From NCBI RefSeq assembly GCF_000424285.1, contig NZ_AUJP01000011.1:124001-188000 (forward strand): 64,000 nucleotides of DNA, read 5' to 3'. A model generated the notes under the pieces. The model worked only from the letters and a program-made list of their open reading frames with translations. It was not told the origin of the DNA and made no database searches. The stretch comes from Butyrivibrio sp. MB2005 (GTDB lineage: Bacteria > Bacillota > Clostridia > Lachnospirales > Lachnospiraceae). Below are positions 25,406 through 33,843 of this stretch, one piece after another; position 1 is the first letter of the stretch; each line of letters opens with the position of its first letter. A program made the position numbers and the translations under genes.

Positions 25406-26893
25406 ATGGTAACAAACGACAAAGGGATAGTAAGCTTTAAACACAAGATTATGGAAGAGGTATGTCGCCTCGCATGGAATGATGAGCTGGATGAAGCTCA
25501 TAAGGATAAACTTGCGTATGACATGGCTCCCGGTCCCAAGCCGGAGTATCGCTGCTGCGTTTATAAGGAAAGAGAGATTGTACGTCAGAGAATCAGACTG
25601 GCATGCGGTCAGGCACCTACTTATAACGAGGGCTCCAAGAATGTGGTTCAGGTAATCGATCCTGCTTGTGATGAGTGCCCTATTTCTGCATTTTCAGTAA
25701 CTGATAACTGCAGATTCTGTATAGGTAAGGCTTGCCTCAATTCATGTAAATTCGAAGCTATTCACGAAGGAGATATGCGTATGCATATCGACCCTGCAAA
25801 GTGTAAAGAGTGCGGTATGTGTGCAAAGGCCTGTCCTTACGGAGCAATCGTTCATCTTGAACGTCCCTGCCACAAGGCTTGTCCTGTTGGCGCTATCACT
25901 TATGATGAGTATGGTTACTGTAAGATCAATGAGGATAAGTGCATACAGTGTGGCCATTGTATCCACAGCTGTCCTTTCGGAGCTATCGGCTCTAAGACTT
26001 ATCTTATTCAGATCATCGAAGCTATCAAATCAGGCAAAAAGGTAATCGCTATGTGCGCACCTGCTACAGAGGGTCAGTTTGGTGAGAACATCACTATGGC
26101 TGCTGTTCGCAACGCTCTTATCAAGGTTGGCTTTAATGATATGGTAGAAGTTGGTCTTGGCGGAGACATGACAGCAGCTTATGAGTCCAAGGAGTGGGCA
26201 GAAGCTTACGAACAGGGCAAGAAGATGACGACATCATGCTGTCCTGCATTTATAAATATGTTAAAGAAGCACTTCCCGGAGCAGTTTGAGAATAACATGT
26301 CCTCAACAGTTTCTCCTATGTGTGCCATTTCAAGATATCTTAAGGCGCAGGATCCTGATTGCGTAACAGTATTTGTAGGTCCCTGCATTGCCAAGAAGTC
26401 TGAGGCACAGGATGAAACAGTGCCGAACAATGCTGATTTCGTAGTAACTTATGGTGAGCTCAGAGCACTTATGAGATCAAAAGATGTTGAATTTGAACCC
26501 GTTGATGACACTTATCAGGAGTCTTCAATCTGGGGTAAGAGATTTGCTACAAGCGGCGGCGTTGCAAATGCTGTTATTGAGTGTATGCAGGAGAGAGGCC
26601 AGGATGTAGCAGACCTTAAGCTTCTTAGAGCAGCCGGTGGTATCGAATGTAAGAAAGCACTTACACTTCTTAAGATGCATAAGCTCCCCGAGGACTTCAT
26701 CGAGGGTATGGTTTGTCCCGGTGGTTGCGTAGGTGGTCCTTCCAAGCATAAGACAGAGGTTGAGATTACCAAGGCAAGAGCAAGCCTCCTTGCAAAGGCT
26801 GATGGCAGAAAGGTTCTTGAGAATCTTAAGAACTATCCTATGGATAAATTCTCAATGCACAGAGACGGTAAGAAGATCGACCTTCCGGATTGA
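25406..26893 (+). CDS. Monomeric [FeFe] hydrogenase, TSCCP (group B-like)
   Basis: A 495-aa [FeFe] hydrogenase-family protein. H-cluster motifs: L1 TSCCP at 276-280, L2 PCIAKKSE from 326, and L3 EGMVCPGGC at 433-441. The upstream half carries two 4Fe-4S ferredoxin motifs (CKECGMCAKACP and CIQCGHCIHSCP) plus extra Cys clusters (CDECP, CRFCIGKACLNSC). L1 has TSCCP with Cys where group A enzymes have the proton-relay Cys in a different context, which is the group B signature. Expected role: ferredoxin-linked H2 metabolism, though physiology of group B is poorly known. No maturation genes (hydEFG) lie in the window. Possible weak link to the ABC operon 40 bp upstream. Confidence 0.93.
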   Translation: MVTNDKGIVSFKHKIMEEVCRLAWNDELDEAHKDKLAYDMAPGPKPEYRCCVYKEREIVRQRIRLACGQAPTYNEGSKNVVQVIDPACDECPISAFSVTDNCRFCIGKACLNSCKFEAIHEGDMRMHIDPAKCKECGMCAKACPYGAIVHLERPCHKACPVGAITYDEYGYCKINEDKCIQCGHCIHSCPFGAIGSKTYLIQIIEAIKSGKKVIAMCAPATEGQFGENITMAAVRNALIKVGFNDMVEVGLGGDMTAAYESKEWAEAYEQGKKMTTSCCPAFINMLKKHFPEQFENNMSSTVSPMCAISRYLKAQDPDCVTVFVGPCIAKKSEAQDETVPNNADFVVTYGELRALMRSKDVEFEPVDDTYQESSIWGKRFATSGGVANAVIECMQERGQDVADLKLLRAAGGIECKKALTLLKMHKLPEDFIEGMVCPGGCVGGPSKHKTEVEITKARASLLAKADGRKVLENLKNYPMDKFSMHRDGKKIDLPD

Positions 26894-26938
26894 TAGAAAT
26901 AACGTGGTTTTGCTAGATTGACATTTTTTTATCTATTA

Positions 26939-26967
26939 TTGAGTATGAATTATTATTGATGTAAAAT
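26939..26967 (+). promoter_or_regulatory. Candidate promoter of pta
   Basis: TTGAGT (26939-26944), a 17-bp spacer, TAAAAT (26962-26967). A second TTGACA at 26918-26923 lacks a well-spaced -10. The pta start is at 27051. Confidence 0.45.
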
Positions 26968-27050
26968 AATCCTCGTGTGATTTTTTGCGTGATTTTTTAC
27001 AATACGTTTTCAGGTCTTTAGACCTATGTTCATAATTAGGAGGAATTAAA

Positions 27051-28034
27051 ATGTACGGTTTTGGCGAGATGATTTCAAAACTTAAAGCAAACCCAAAAAC
27101 AATAGTATTCACAGAAGGTGAAGATCCCAGAATTCTTGAGGCTTCTTCAAGACTTCTTGCAGGTAACTTCTTAAAACCTATTCTTCTTGGTAACCCTGAT
27201 GTGATCAACAGGGCTGCAGAGGAAGAGGGATATAACATCAGAGGAGCTGTTATAATCGATCCTACCAACTACGAAGATTTCGATGCAATGGTAGATGAAT
27301 TTGTAGAGCTTCGTAAGAGCAAGGGCATGACACCTGAGCAGGCAAGAGAGATTCTTTCTCATTCCAATTATTTCGGAACAATGCTTGTTAAGATGAAGAA
27401 GGCAGACTGCCTCCTTGGTGGTGCAACATATTCAACAGCTGATACAGTTCGTCCTGCGCTTCAGATCATTAAGACTAAGCCCGGTAACAGTGTTGTTTCT
27501 TCATGCTTCATTCTTGTTCGTCCCTCAGCAATCGGCGACAACGAAGTAATAGCAATGGGTGACTGTGCTATCAACATCGATCCTACAGAGGACGAGCTTG
27601 TTGAGATCTGCAAAGAGACAGTTGATTGCGCTAAGGCATTTGGCGTTGATCCCAAGGTTGCATTCCTTTCATTCTCAACCAAGGGTTCGGCTAAGAGCCC
27701 TTCAGTTACTAAGATGCAGAATGCTGCAAAGAAGGCACAGGAGAAGTATCCTGAGATTCCTATAGATGGAGAGCTTCAGTTTGACGCAGCAGTTTCTCCC
27801 AGAGTAGCAAGGAATAAGACACCGGATTCACCTGTTGCAGGACATGCAAATACATTTATTTTCCCTAACATCGATGCAGGTAACATCGGTTATAAGATTG
27901 CTCAGCGTATGGGTAACTTTGAAGCATACGGTCCTATTCTTCTTGGACTTAATGCACAGATCAACGATCTTTCAAGAGGCTGCAATGCTATAGAGGTTTA
28001 TTCTATGGCTATCATCACAGCAAGCCTTGCATAA
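27051..28034 (+). CDS. pta: Phosphate acetyltransferase
   Basis: A 327-aa short-form phosphotransacetylase (Pta/EutD class, PTA_PTB fold) converting acetyl-CoA and phosphate to acetyl phosphate. Motifs: TIVFTEGEDPRILEA, a long conserved stretch KKADCLLGGATYSTADTVRP, and a C-terminal segment NTFIFPNIDAGNIGYK followed by YGPILLGL. AGGAGG (27039-27044) precedes the ATG. It is followed directly by a strong terminator, and acetate kinase is not adjacent, which is unusual. Makes ATP via acetate during sugar fermentation, or links to butyrate metabolism. Confidence 0.95.
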   Translation: MYGFGEMISKLKANPKTIVFTEGEDPRILEASSRLLAGNFLKPILLGNPDVINRAAEEEGYNIRGAVIIDPTNYEDFDAMVDEFVELRKSKGMTPEQAREILSHSNYFGTMLVKMKKADCLLGGATYSTADTVRPALQIIKTKPGNSVVSSCFILVRPSAIGDNEVIAMGDCAINIDPTEDELVEICKETVDCAKAFGVDPKVAFLSFSTKGSAKSPSVTKMQNAAKKAQEKYPEIPIDGELQFDAAVSPRVARNKTPDSPVAGHANTFIFPNIDAGNIGYKIAQRMGNFEAYGPILLGLNAQINDLSRGCNAIEVYSMAIITASLA

Positions 28035-28048
28035 TTGATACAAGCGTT

Positions 28049-28083
28049 ACCGGCTTATTCTGATTGAATAAGCCGGTTTTTTA
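28049..28083 (+). terminator. Intrinsic terminator after pta
   Basis: ACCGGCTTATTC / GAATAAGCCGGT, a 12-bp perfect stem with a 5-nt loop, then six T. Confidence 0.95.
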
Positions 28084-28131
28084 CCTTATATGGAATCACT
28101 ATCTGATTTCTGTAAGTTTTAGGAGACATCT

Positions 28132-29016
28132 ATGGAATATAAAGATTACATGGTGCGTGCCACAGCAGGTAATGCACAGATTAGAGCATTTGCAATTACT
28201 TCAAGGAATCTTGTGGAGGAAGCAAGGAAGATTCACTCTCTTAGCCCTATTTGCTCAGCGGCTTTGGGCAGACTTATGAGCGGTGCTCTAATGATGGGAG
28301 ATATGCTCAAGGGAGACAAGGATGCACTTACAATAACAGTTGACGGAGACGGCCCCATTGGAGGACTTCTTGTTACTTCAAATAACAAGGGCCAGGTAAA
28401 GGGCTATGTTAAGAACAATGCAGTTGTTCTTCCCAATAACACCGAGGGTCATCTTAACGTAGGCGGAGCTGTAGGTAACGGAACACTTACTGTTACAAGA
28501 GATCTTGGACTTAAGGATCCTTATGTTGGAACAATTTCTCTTTACTCCGGTGAGATAGCAGATGATCTTACCTGCTATTTTGTAGAATCAGAGCAGATCC
28601 CTTCATCTGTTGGTCTGGGAGTTCTTGTGAATAAGGATCTTAGCATTATGGAGGCGGGAGGCTTTATTGTTCAGCTTATGCCTGATGCTACTGAGGAAGT
28701 AATTTCCAAGCTTGAAAGCAATATTCAGGGAATGCCTACAGTTACAGATATCCTGAGAGAGGGCAAGACTCCGGAGGATCTTCTTTCCATGGTTCTTGAC
28801 GGACTTTCAATGGAGATTACAGATACGAGACCTGTTGAGTATCACTGTGGCTGCGATAAGGACAGAGTAGAGAGAGCACTGGTCCTTCTTGGTAAAAAAG
28901 AATTGCAGAGCCTTATAGATGATAATGAGGATATTGAGATAAAGTGTCAGTTCTGCGGAACAGCTTATAGCTTTACTCCCACAGAACTTAAAGAACTTAT
29001 GCTTAGAGCAAAATAA
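28132..29016 (+). CDS. hslO: Redox-regulated chaperone Hsp33
   Basis: A 294-aa Hsp33 holdase. The zinc centre is complete: C239xC241 (HCGCD) and C272xxC275 (CQFCG). The N-terminal domain has LSPICSAALGRLMSGALMMG and the substrate-binding core (GDGPIGGLLV, VGGAVGNGTLTVTRDLGL). Oxidation of the Cys cluster releases zinc and activates chaperone function under oxidative stress. AGGAGA precedes the ATG. Terminators on both sides indicate a monocistronic unit. Confidence 0.96.
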   Translation: MEYKDYMVRATAGNAQIRAFAITSRNLVEEARKIHSLSPICSAALGRLMSGALMMGDMLKGDKDALTITVDGDGPIGGLLVTSNNKGQVKGYVKNNAVVLPNNTEGHLNVGGAVGNGTLTVTRDLGLKDPYVGTISLYSGEIADDLTCYFVESEQIPSSVGLGVLVNKDLSIMEAGGFIVQLMPDATEEVISKLESNIQGMPTVTDILREGKTPEDLLSMVLDGLSMEITDTRPVEYHCGCDKDRVERALVLLGKKELQSLIDDNEDIEIKCQFCGTAYSFTPTELKELMLRAK

Positions 29017-29021
29017 AAAAG

Positions 29022-29067
29022 AAGACCTTCCATGAAGCTTTGATTAGCCAAATGGAAGGTCTTTTTA
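29022..29067 (+). terminator. Intrinsic terminator after hslO
   Basis: AAGACCTTCCAT (29022-29033) pairs with ATGGAAGGTCTT (29052-29063), followed by TTTTTATT. Confidence 0.92.
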
Positions 29068-29121
29068 TTGTTTGCTATCGCCATAGCTACAGTAGTTAAA
29101 ACGAAGCAGTGTAGAAAAGAT

Positions 29122-29733
29122 TTAATGTACCAGTACTTTATCGAGGCGCTTTTTTAATTCAGGTCCAACGATTGCTACTATAGCAATTTTGATTATGCTG
29201 GTAGGGATGAAAGGAATGACACAGGCTGCCAGTGAATATGCAAGATCTGCCTTTGCAATGATCATGAACCATACTGTACCAAATGCGTAATTGATGACGG
29301 CACCTATGATAAGGGCTGCAACAACAGTTACGTAATAGAGAGCAGGCTTAGAAGATGATGTGCGTATCTTTACTCCAAGCTTGTGGCCAAGACCTGCGGT
29401 GTAGGACAGTATAGGGAATGATATAAGGAATCCGCCTGTCATACCAAGAAGTATGCCAAGACCACCCTGAAATGAAGCAAATACCGGAATTCCTACAGCT
29501 CCCATGAGTAGATAGAGCAGAGTGGCTATAGTTCCCTTTTTCCTTCCTATAACAATTCCTGCAAGAGGAACGATCAAAGTCTGCAATGTCATGGGTACGC
29601 CTGATGGCATAGGTATTGAAATCTGTGCAAGTACCGCCATGATTGCAGCAAATGCTGCGATCTCACAAATATCTATGGTGGTCAGCTTCCCTTTTGTTAA
29701 TTCATTGTCCAAGTAATTCTTTTCTTTAGTCAT
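29122..29733 (-). CDS. bioY: Biotin ECF transporter S component BioY
   Basis: A 203-aa BioY protein, the substrate-specific membrane subunit for biotin uptake, with about six hydrophobic segments. Family motifs: IPMPSGVPMTLQTLIVPLAG, GRKKGTIATLLYLLMGAVGI and VPVFASFQGG-like (IPVFASFQGGLGILLGMTGG). The start at 29733 (or the adjacent ATG at 29736) follows AAGGAG (29746-29741 on the - strand); the ATG at 29754 lies before that site. No biotin synthesis genes or EcfAT genes are near, so it probably shares a common ECF module. Biotin auxotrophy is inference. No clear BirA box seen. Confidence 0.93.
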   Translation of the reverse strand: MTKEKNYLDNELTKGKLTTIDICEIAAFAAIMAVLAQISIPMPSGVPMTLQTLIVPLAGIVIGRKKGTIATLLYLLMGAVGIPVFASFQGGLGILLGMTGGFLISFPILSYTAGLGHKLGVKIRTSSSKPALYYVTVVAALIIGAVINYAFGTVWFMIIAKADLAYSLAACVIPFIPTSIIKIAIVAIVGPELKKRLDKVLVH

Positions 29734-29754
29734 CATTTGTCTCCTTTTAAACAT

Positions 29755-30105
29755 AGGCAGGTTATCAAAAAAATATTTAAGTTACTGTAAACCGTAAAAA
29801 TTGTGTGTAAATATAGAACAATTATCAAATTATAGTAACAAATACCTGTCTGCATTATTGAGTTTATTGTTTATTGTTTATCATGTCAACTACAATTTGA
29901 TATTTGTATTTGCATTGAAGGCACACTAAATATGGGCATGAATTATGATTAGATACAATATATTTGAGGGAAAATGGTTATTTGTCACACTTTGTATAAT
30001 AATTCACAAAATTTAAATGAATTGTACAGTATATTCTGAATAATAAGATAACTAGCTATAAAAGTGTAAATTATCTAAAATATATATTAATTAAGCGGAA
30101 ATGTG
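29755..30105. other. AT-rich intergenic region upstream of bioY
   Basis: About 350 bp of very AT-rich DNA with no supportable ORF. It should hold the bioY promoter on the - strand, but I cannot single out one. A promoter for a + strand transcript begins at 30106. Confidence 0.4.
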
Positions 30106-30134
30106 TTGACAATTTAAAGCGATATTGATATCAT
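30106..30134 (+). promoter_or_regulatory. Promoter of the unidentified ncRNA
   Basis: TTGACA (30106-30111), a 17-bp spacer, TATCAT (30129-30134). The predicted start is near 30141, just before GC-richer, hairpin-rich sequence. Confidence 0.75.
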
Positions 30135-30140
30135 CATAAT

Positions 30141-30487
30141 TACCAAAAAGAAAGCGGATGGAAACAAAAGTAGCAAAGGTAGCGAGTGCTTTACCGGAGC
30201 GAGGATAAGAGGTTTCCTCTGTTTTGAGGAACAGGGCGAGATGAGGCGGCGAGTGCTTCACCAATTCGAGTCAGTGTTCCCTTATTTTTCTAACGAATCG
30301 TGGTACCACAGGAACGGCGAGTAATTCGGATGCCGGTGGTAGACAGAGATCAGGTGCGCAACTGGTTTCGGTGATGAAGGATTCGAGAAAATAAAATAAT
30401 TCTACAAAGGAGAACAGTCCATTGGAAATTCAGAACTAAAGGGCGTCGATCAATTGAAGGTCGGCGCCCTGATTCTTTGTTCTTTTT
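30141..30487 (+). ncRNA. Candidate noncoding RNA of about 350 nt, family not recognised
   Basis: Between a good promoter and a strong terminator lies a stretch whose composition (GC-rich islands in an AT-rich gap) and hairpins suggest a structured RNA without a supportable ORF. Examples: GTTTCCTC / GAGGAAC around 30211-30230, GTTCC (30276-30280) with GGAAC (30311-30315), and CGAAT (30294-30298) with ATTCG (30324-30328). The motif GCGAGTGCTT(T/C)ACC occurs twice (30182-30195, 30249-30262), with a third partial copy GGCGAGTAATT at 30317. About ten GGA triplets occur. It does not match what I remember of tmRNA, RNase P, SRP or T-box RNAs. Confidence 0.6.
30440..30487 (+). terminator. Terminator of the candidate ncRNA
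   Basis: AGGGCGTCGATC (30440-30451) pairs fully (with G-U pairs) with GGTCGGCGCCCT (30459-30470), followed by a T-rich tail ending TTCTTTTTT. Confidence 0.9.
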
Positions 30488-30610
30488 TAATCTATTGTAA
30501 ATATGTAGAAAAAACATAGTTGCACTTACAAAAAATTTAGTGTATATTACGAAACTATGAAACGGAAAAAACGAGTTTCTACTATTATATAAAAGAACGA
30601 GGGGCATTAA

Positions 30611-32698
30611 ATGGCAACAAAGAAGAAAAAACTGCTTATTGTGGAGTCTCCCACTAAGGTAAAGGCTATCAAAAAGTTCCTGGGTAATGGCTATGAGGTT
30701 GCAGCCAGCAACGGTCATGTCAGAGATCTTCCCAGAAGTCAGATGGGTATCGATGTAGATCACGGATTCGAGCCCAAATATATCACTATAAGAGGAAAAG
30801 GCGACGTTCTTGCTTCTCTTAGAAAGGCAGCAAAGAACGCAGAACATATATATCTTGCAACTGACCCTGACCGCGAAGGTGAGGCTATTTCCTGGCATCT
30901 TATGACTGCTCTTAAGCTTGAGGATGCTAAGGATCGTTTTTCACGTGTGACTTTCAATGAGATCACTCAGTCTGCTGTTAAGGAAGCTATGAAGCATCCA
31001 AGGGACATCGACATGAATCTTGTTGATGCTCAGCAGGCAAGACGTGTTCTTGACAGAATGGTTGGTTATGAGATTTCTCCGCTTCTTTGGGATAAGATCA
31101 AGAGAGGCTTAAGTGCAGGTCGAGTTCAGTCTGTGGCTCTTAGAATCATTTGTGACAGAGAGGATGAGATCAATTCCTTTATTCCTCAGGAATATTGGAC
31201 ATTGGATGCTGCTCTTAAGGTAAAAGGTGAGAAGAAACCTATAGTAGCCCGTTATTATGGAAAGAACGGCAAAAAGGTAGATATAGCTTCAAAGGATGAG
31301 CTTAACGCTATTCTCAAGGAATTAGAGGGTAAGAAGTTCAAGATTTCTGAGATCAAGAAGGGTGAGAGAGTAAAGAAGGCACCGCTTCCATTTACTACAT
31401 CAACTCTTCAGCAGGAAGCTTCCAAAGCACTTAATTTTTCAACTCAGAAGACAATGCGTACAGCGCAGCAGCTTTATGAAGGAATCGATATGGGTAAGGC
31501 CGGAACAGTAGGTCTTATTACATACCTTCGTACAGATTCAACCAGAGTATCTGAAGAAGCCCAGGCAGCTGCACAGAAATATATTGTAGATGCTTTTGGT
31601 GAAGAATATCTTGCTGAGAAAATCGCAGGCGGCAAGAATACTGCTAAAATTCAGGATGCACATGAAGCAATCCGCCCTACAGATGTAAATAATACACCTG
31701 TTGCGGTTAAAGAGTTCCTTTCAAGGGATCAGTTCAGACTTTATCAGCTTATCTGGCGCAGATTTATGGCCAGCAGAATGGCTGCAGCAAAATATGAAAC
31801 CACATCTGTTAAGATTGATGCCGGTGAGCACAGATTCACAGTAGCTGCATCAAGAACAGTCTTTGACGGATTTATGAATGTTTACACCGACGAAGATGAT
31901 CAGATTGAGAAGAATACTCTTGCAAAGAGAATTGATGAGAACTCTGAGCTTGTACTTGAGGAGTTTGAGGAGAAGCAGCATTTCACACAGCCTGCACCTC
32001 ATTACACTGAAGCTTCTCTTGTACATGATCTGGAGGCTCTCGGTATCGGAAGACCCAGTACCTATGCGCCTACTATCACAACAATCCTTGCAAGACACTA
32101 TATTACCAAGGAAAACCGCAACCTCTACGTGACTGAGCTTGGCGAAGCAGTTAACAGAATGATGAATGATGCATTTCCTCAGATTGTTGACGTAACATTT
32201 ACTTCTACCATGGAGACTCTTCTTGATGGCGTCGCTGAAGGAAGCGTGAAATGGAAGACAATTGTAGAGAATTTCTACCCTGATCTTCAGAGTGCAGTTG
32301 AGAAGGCAGGAAAAGAGATTGCAAAGGTTGAGATTCAGGATGAGGTTTCTGATGTTGTATGTGAGAACTGTGGAAGAAACATGGTGATCAAATACGGTCC
32401 TCATGGAAAATTCCTGGCTTGTCCCGGATTCCCTGAGTGCAGAAACACCAAGCCTTATTACGAGAAGACCGGTGTTATGTGCCCTAAGTGCGGTAAGGAT
32501 ATTGTTCTTAAGAGAACAAGAAAAGGCAGACTTTACTATGGATGTATCGACAATCCGGATTGTGATTTCATGGTATGGCAGAAGCCTTCTGTTAAGCCTT
32601 GTCCCAGATGTGGCGGCCTTATGCTTATAAAGAATAATAAGCTTGTCTGCAATGATCCTGAGTGCGGATATATCGGAGATAAGGATACAGACGAGTAA
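30611..32698 (+). CDS. topA: DNA topoisomerase I
   Basis: A 695-aa type IA topoisomerase relaxing negative supercoils. The TOPRIM domain begins at residue ~7 (LLIVESPTKVKAI) with TDPDREGEAISWHL. The catalytic Tyr is Y305 in GLITYLRTDSTRVS. Three C-terminal zinc fingers follow: CENCGRN with CPGFPEC, CPKCGKD with CIDNPDC, and CPRCGGL with CNDPEC. GAGGGG (30599-30604) precedes the ATG. codY follows, the same neighbourhood relation as in Bacillus (topA upstream of codY). Length is normal for the family. Confidence 0.97.
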   Translation: MATKKKKLLIVESPTKVKAIKKFLGNGYEVAASNGHVRDLPRSQMGIDVDHGFEPKYITIRGKGDVLASLRKAAKNAEHIYLATDPDREGEAISWHLMTALKLEDAKDRFSRVTFNEITQSAVKEAMKHPRDIDMNLVDAQQARRVLDRMVGYEISPLLWDKIKRGLSAGRVQSVALRIICDREDEINSFIPQEYWTLDAALKVKGEKKPIVARYYGKNGKKVDIASKDELNAILKELEGKKFKISEIKKGERVKKAPLPFTTSTLQQEASKALNFSTQKTMRTAQQLYEGIDMGKAGTVGLITYLRTDSTRVSEEAQAAAQKYIVDAFGEEYLAEKIAGGKNTAKIQDAHEAIRPTDVNNTPVAVKEFLSRDQFRLYQLIWRRFMASRMAAAKYETTSVKIDAGEHRFTVAASRTVFDGFMNVYTDEDDQIEKNTLAKRIDENSELVLEEFEEKQHFTQPAPHYTEASLVHDLEALGIGRPSTYAPTITTILARHYITKENRNLYVTELGEAVNRMMNDAFPQIVDVTFTSTMETLLDGVAEGSVKWKTIVENFYPDLQSAVEKAGKEIAKVEIQDEVSDVVCENCGRNMVIKYGPHGKFLACPGFPECRNTKPYYEKTGVMCPKCGKDIVLKRTRKGRLYYGCIDNPDCDFMVWQKPSVKPCPRCGGLMLIKNNKLVCNDPECGYIGDKDTDE

Positions 32699-32746
32699 AT
32701 ATTTTCACAATTTATTTAATTTTAATAAAATATTCGACAAATTACT

Positions 32747-32775
32747 TTGAAGTTGTTCAATATGTATGTTACAAT
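32747..32775 (+). promoter_or_regulatory. codY promoter
   Basis: TTGAAG (32747-32752), a 17-bp spacer, TACAAT (32770-32775), 63 bp before the codY start. Confidence 0.7.
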
Positions 32776-32811
32776 CGCATTAGTTGTAGAAGATTTATGC
32801 AAAACGTCTAG

Positions 32812-32826
32812 CATTTTCTGAAAAAA
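32812..32826. promoter_or_regulatory. CodY box in the codY leader
   Basis: CATTTTCTGAAAAAA matches 12 of 15 positions of the CodY consensus AATTTTCWGAAAATT, with a perfect TTTTCTGAAAA core. It sits just before and over the ribosome binding site, suggesting autoregulation. Confidence 0.6.
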
Positions 32827-32838
32827 GGAGCGATTCCA

Positions 32839-33618
32839 ATGAGTAGCGTACAGCTTTTGGATAAAACGAGAAAAATCGGGAAATTACTACATAACAGTAA
32901 TTCCGGCAAGGTGGTTTTTAACGATATCTGCACTGTGCTGTGTGACATTCTTAATTCCAACATGCTTGTTATAAGCAGGAAGGGAAAAGTGCTTGGTATC
33001 GGTGAGACTACTTCCGTCGATTCTCTTGGCGGCCTGATTGTTGATGATGTCGGCAGCTTTATCGATCCGATGCTTAATGAACGACTTCTTACGGTTTTGT
33101 CTACTAAGGAAAATGTTAACCTCGAGACTCTTGGTTTCGAGGGAGATGTTATGCGTAAATATCAGGCGATTATCACACCTATTGAAATCGCCGGTGAGAG
33201 ACTTGGAACACTTTTTATCTATAAGTGCAATGAGCCCTATGATATCGATGACATAATTTTGTGTGAATATGGCACAACTGTTGTGGGCCTCGAGATGCTC
33301 AGAGCAGTTAATGAAGAGAATGCTGAAGAGAGCAGAAAACTTGCGGTTGTTAAGTCTGCTATCAGTACACTTTCATTTTCAGAGATGGAAGCCATCATTC
33401 ATATTTTTGATGAGCTTGATGGAATGGAAGGCGTCCTTGTGGCAAGTAAGATTGCTGACAGAGTAGGTATTACTCGAAGTGTTATTGTAAATGCACTCAG
33501 AAAGTTTGAGAGTGCAGGCGTCATTGAATCCAGATCTTCAGGAATGAAGGGAACCTACATCAAGGTTTTGAACGACGTTGTATTTGATGAGATCAAAAAG
33601 CTGAAAGCGCAGATGTAA
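32839..33618 (+). CDS. codY: Global regulator CodY
   Basis: A 259-aa CodY: N-terminal GAF-like domain sensing branched-chain amino acids (and GTP), and a C-terminal winged helix with SKIADRVGITRSVIVNALRK and a wing RSSGMKGTYIKVLN. It represses nutrient-acquisition, and often motility, genes in rich conditions. AAAAAAGGAG precedes the ATG. A CodY box lies in its own leader. As in Bacillus it is immediately upstream of the flgB operon, separated here by a terminator and a sigma-28-like -10. Confidence 0.96.
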   Translation: MSSVQLLDKTRKIGKLLHNSNSGKVVFNDICTVLCDILNSNMLVISRKGKVLGIGETTSVDSLGGLIVDDVGSFIDPMLNERLLTVLSTKENVNLETLGFEGDVMRKYQAIITPIEIAGERLGTLFIYKCNEPYDIDDIILCEYGTTVVGLEMLRAVNEENAEESRKLAVVKSAISTLSFSEMEAIIHIFDELDGMEGVLVASKIADRVGITRSVIVNALRKFESAGVIESRSSGMKGTYIKVLNDVVFDEIKKLKAQM

Positions 33619-33643
33619 TAAAATGCGTATTTGTGGCCGATAT
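33616..33643 (+). promoter_or_regulatory. Sigma-28-like promoter element after codY
   Basis: A perfect GCCGATAT (33636-33643) with TAAT 16 bp upstream (33616-33619); an alternative TAAA (33619-33622) is only 13 bp away. It overlaps the codY stop codon, and a terminator hairpin follows 26 bp downstream. The -35 spacing is imperfect, so this is a candidate only. Confidence 0.45.
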
Positions 33644-33668
33644 ATATTAAACAGGAAGTATTATGATG

Positions 33669-33700
33669 AAGGGATTTATCTATTTTGATAAATCCCTTTT
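33669..33700 (+). terminator. Terminator after codY
   Basis: AAGGGATTTATC / GATAAATCCCTT, a 12-bp perfect stem with a 6-nt loop, ending in TTTT. It separates codY from the flagellar operon, or attenuates read-through into it. The 143 bp from here to flgB hold no consensus promoter I can defend. Confidence 0.88.
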
Positions 33701-33843
33701 GCCATATTTGGATTTACTAATCCTTGTATGATGTTCATACAAAAAACACAATATGAAGTGTATTTTTTGTCAATACATCTTGTAATTTGAACAAAATGAA
33801 CGTAATATGTAGATAGGGTCAAAAGGCGAACGGGGGTATTTTT

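Noticed and set aside
29755-29830. BirA operator upstream of bioY
   Set aside because: Half-sites such as TGTAAACC occur but not as a properly spaced inverted pair.
30293-30315. T-box antiterminator (TGGTACC) in the ncRNA
   Set aside because: Only the palindromic GGTACC core matches; stem I and specifier features are absent, and the next gene (topA) lies beyond a terminator and is not an aminoacyl-tRNA or amino acid gene.
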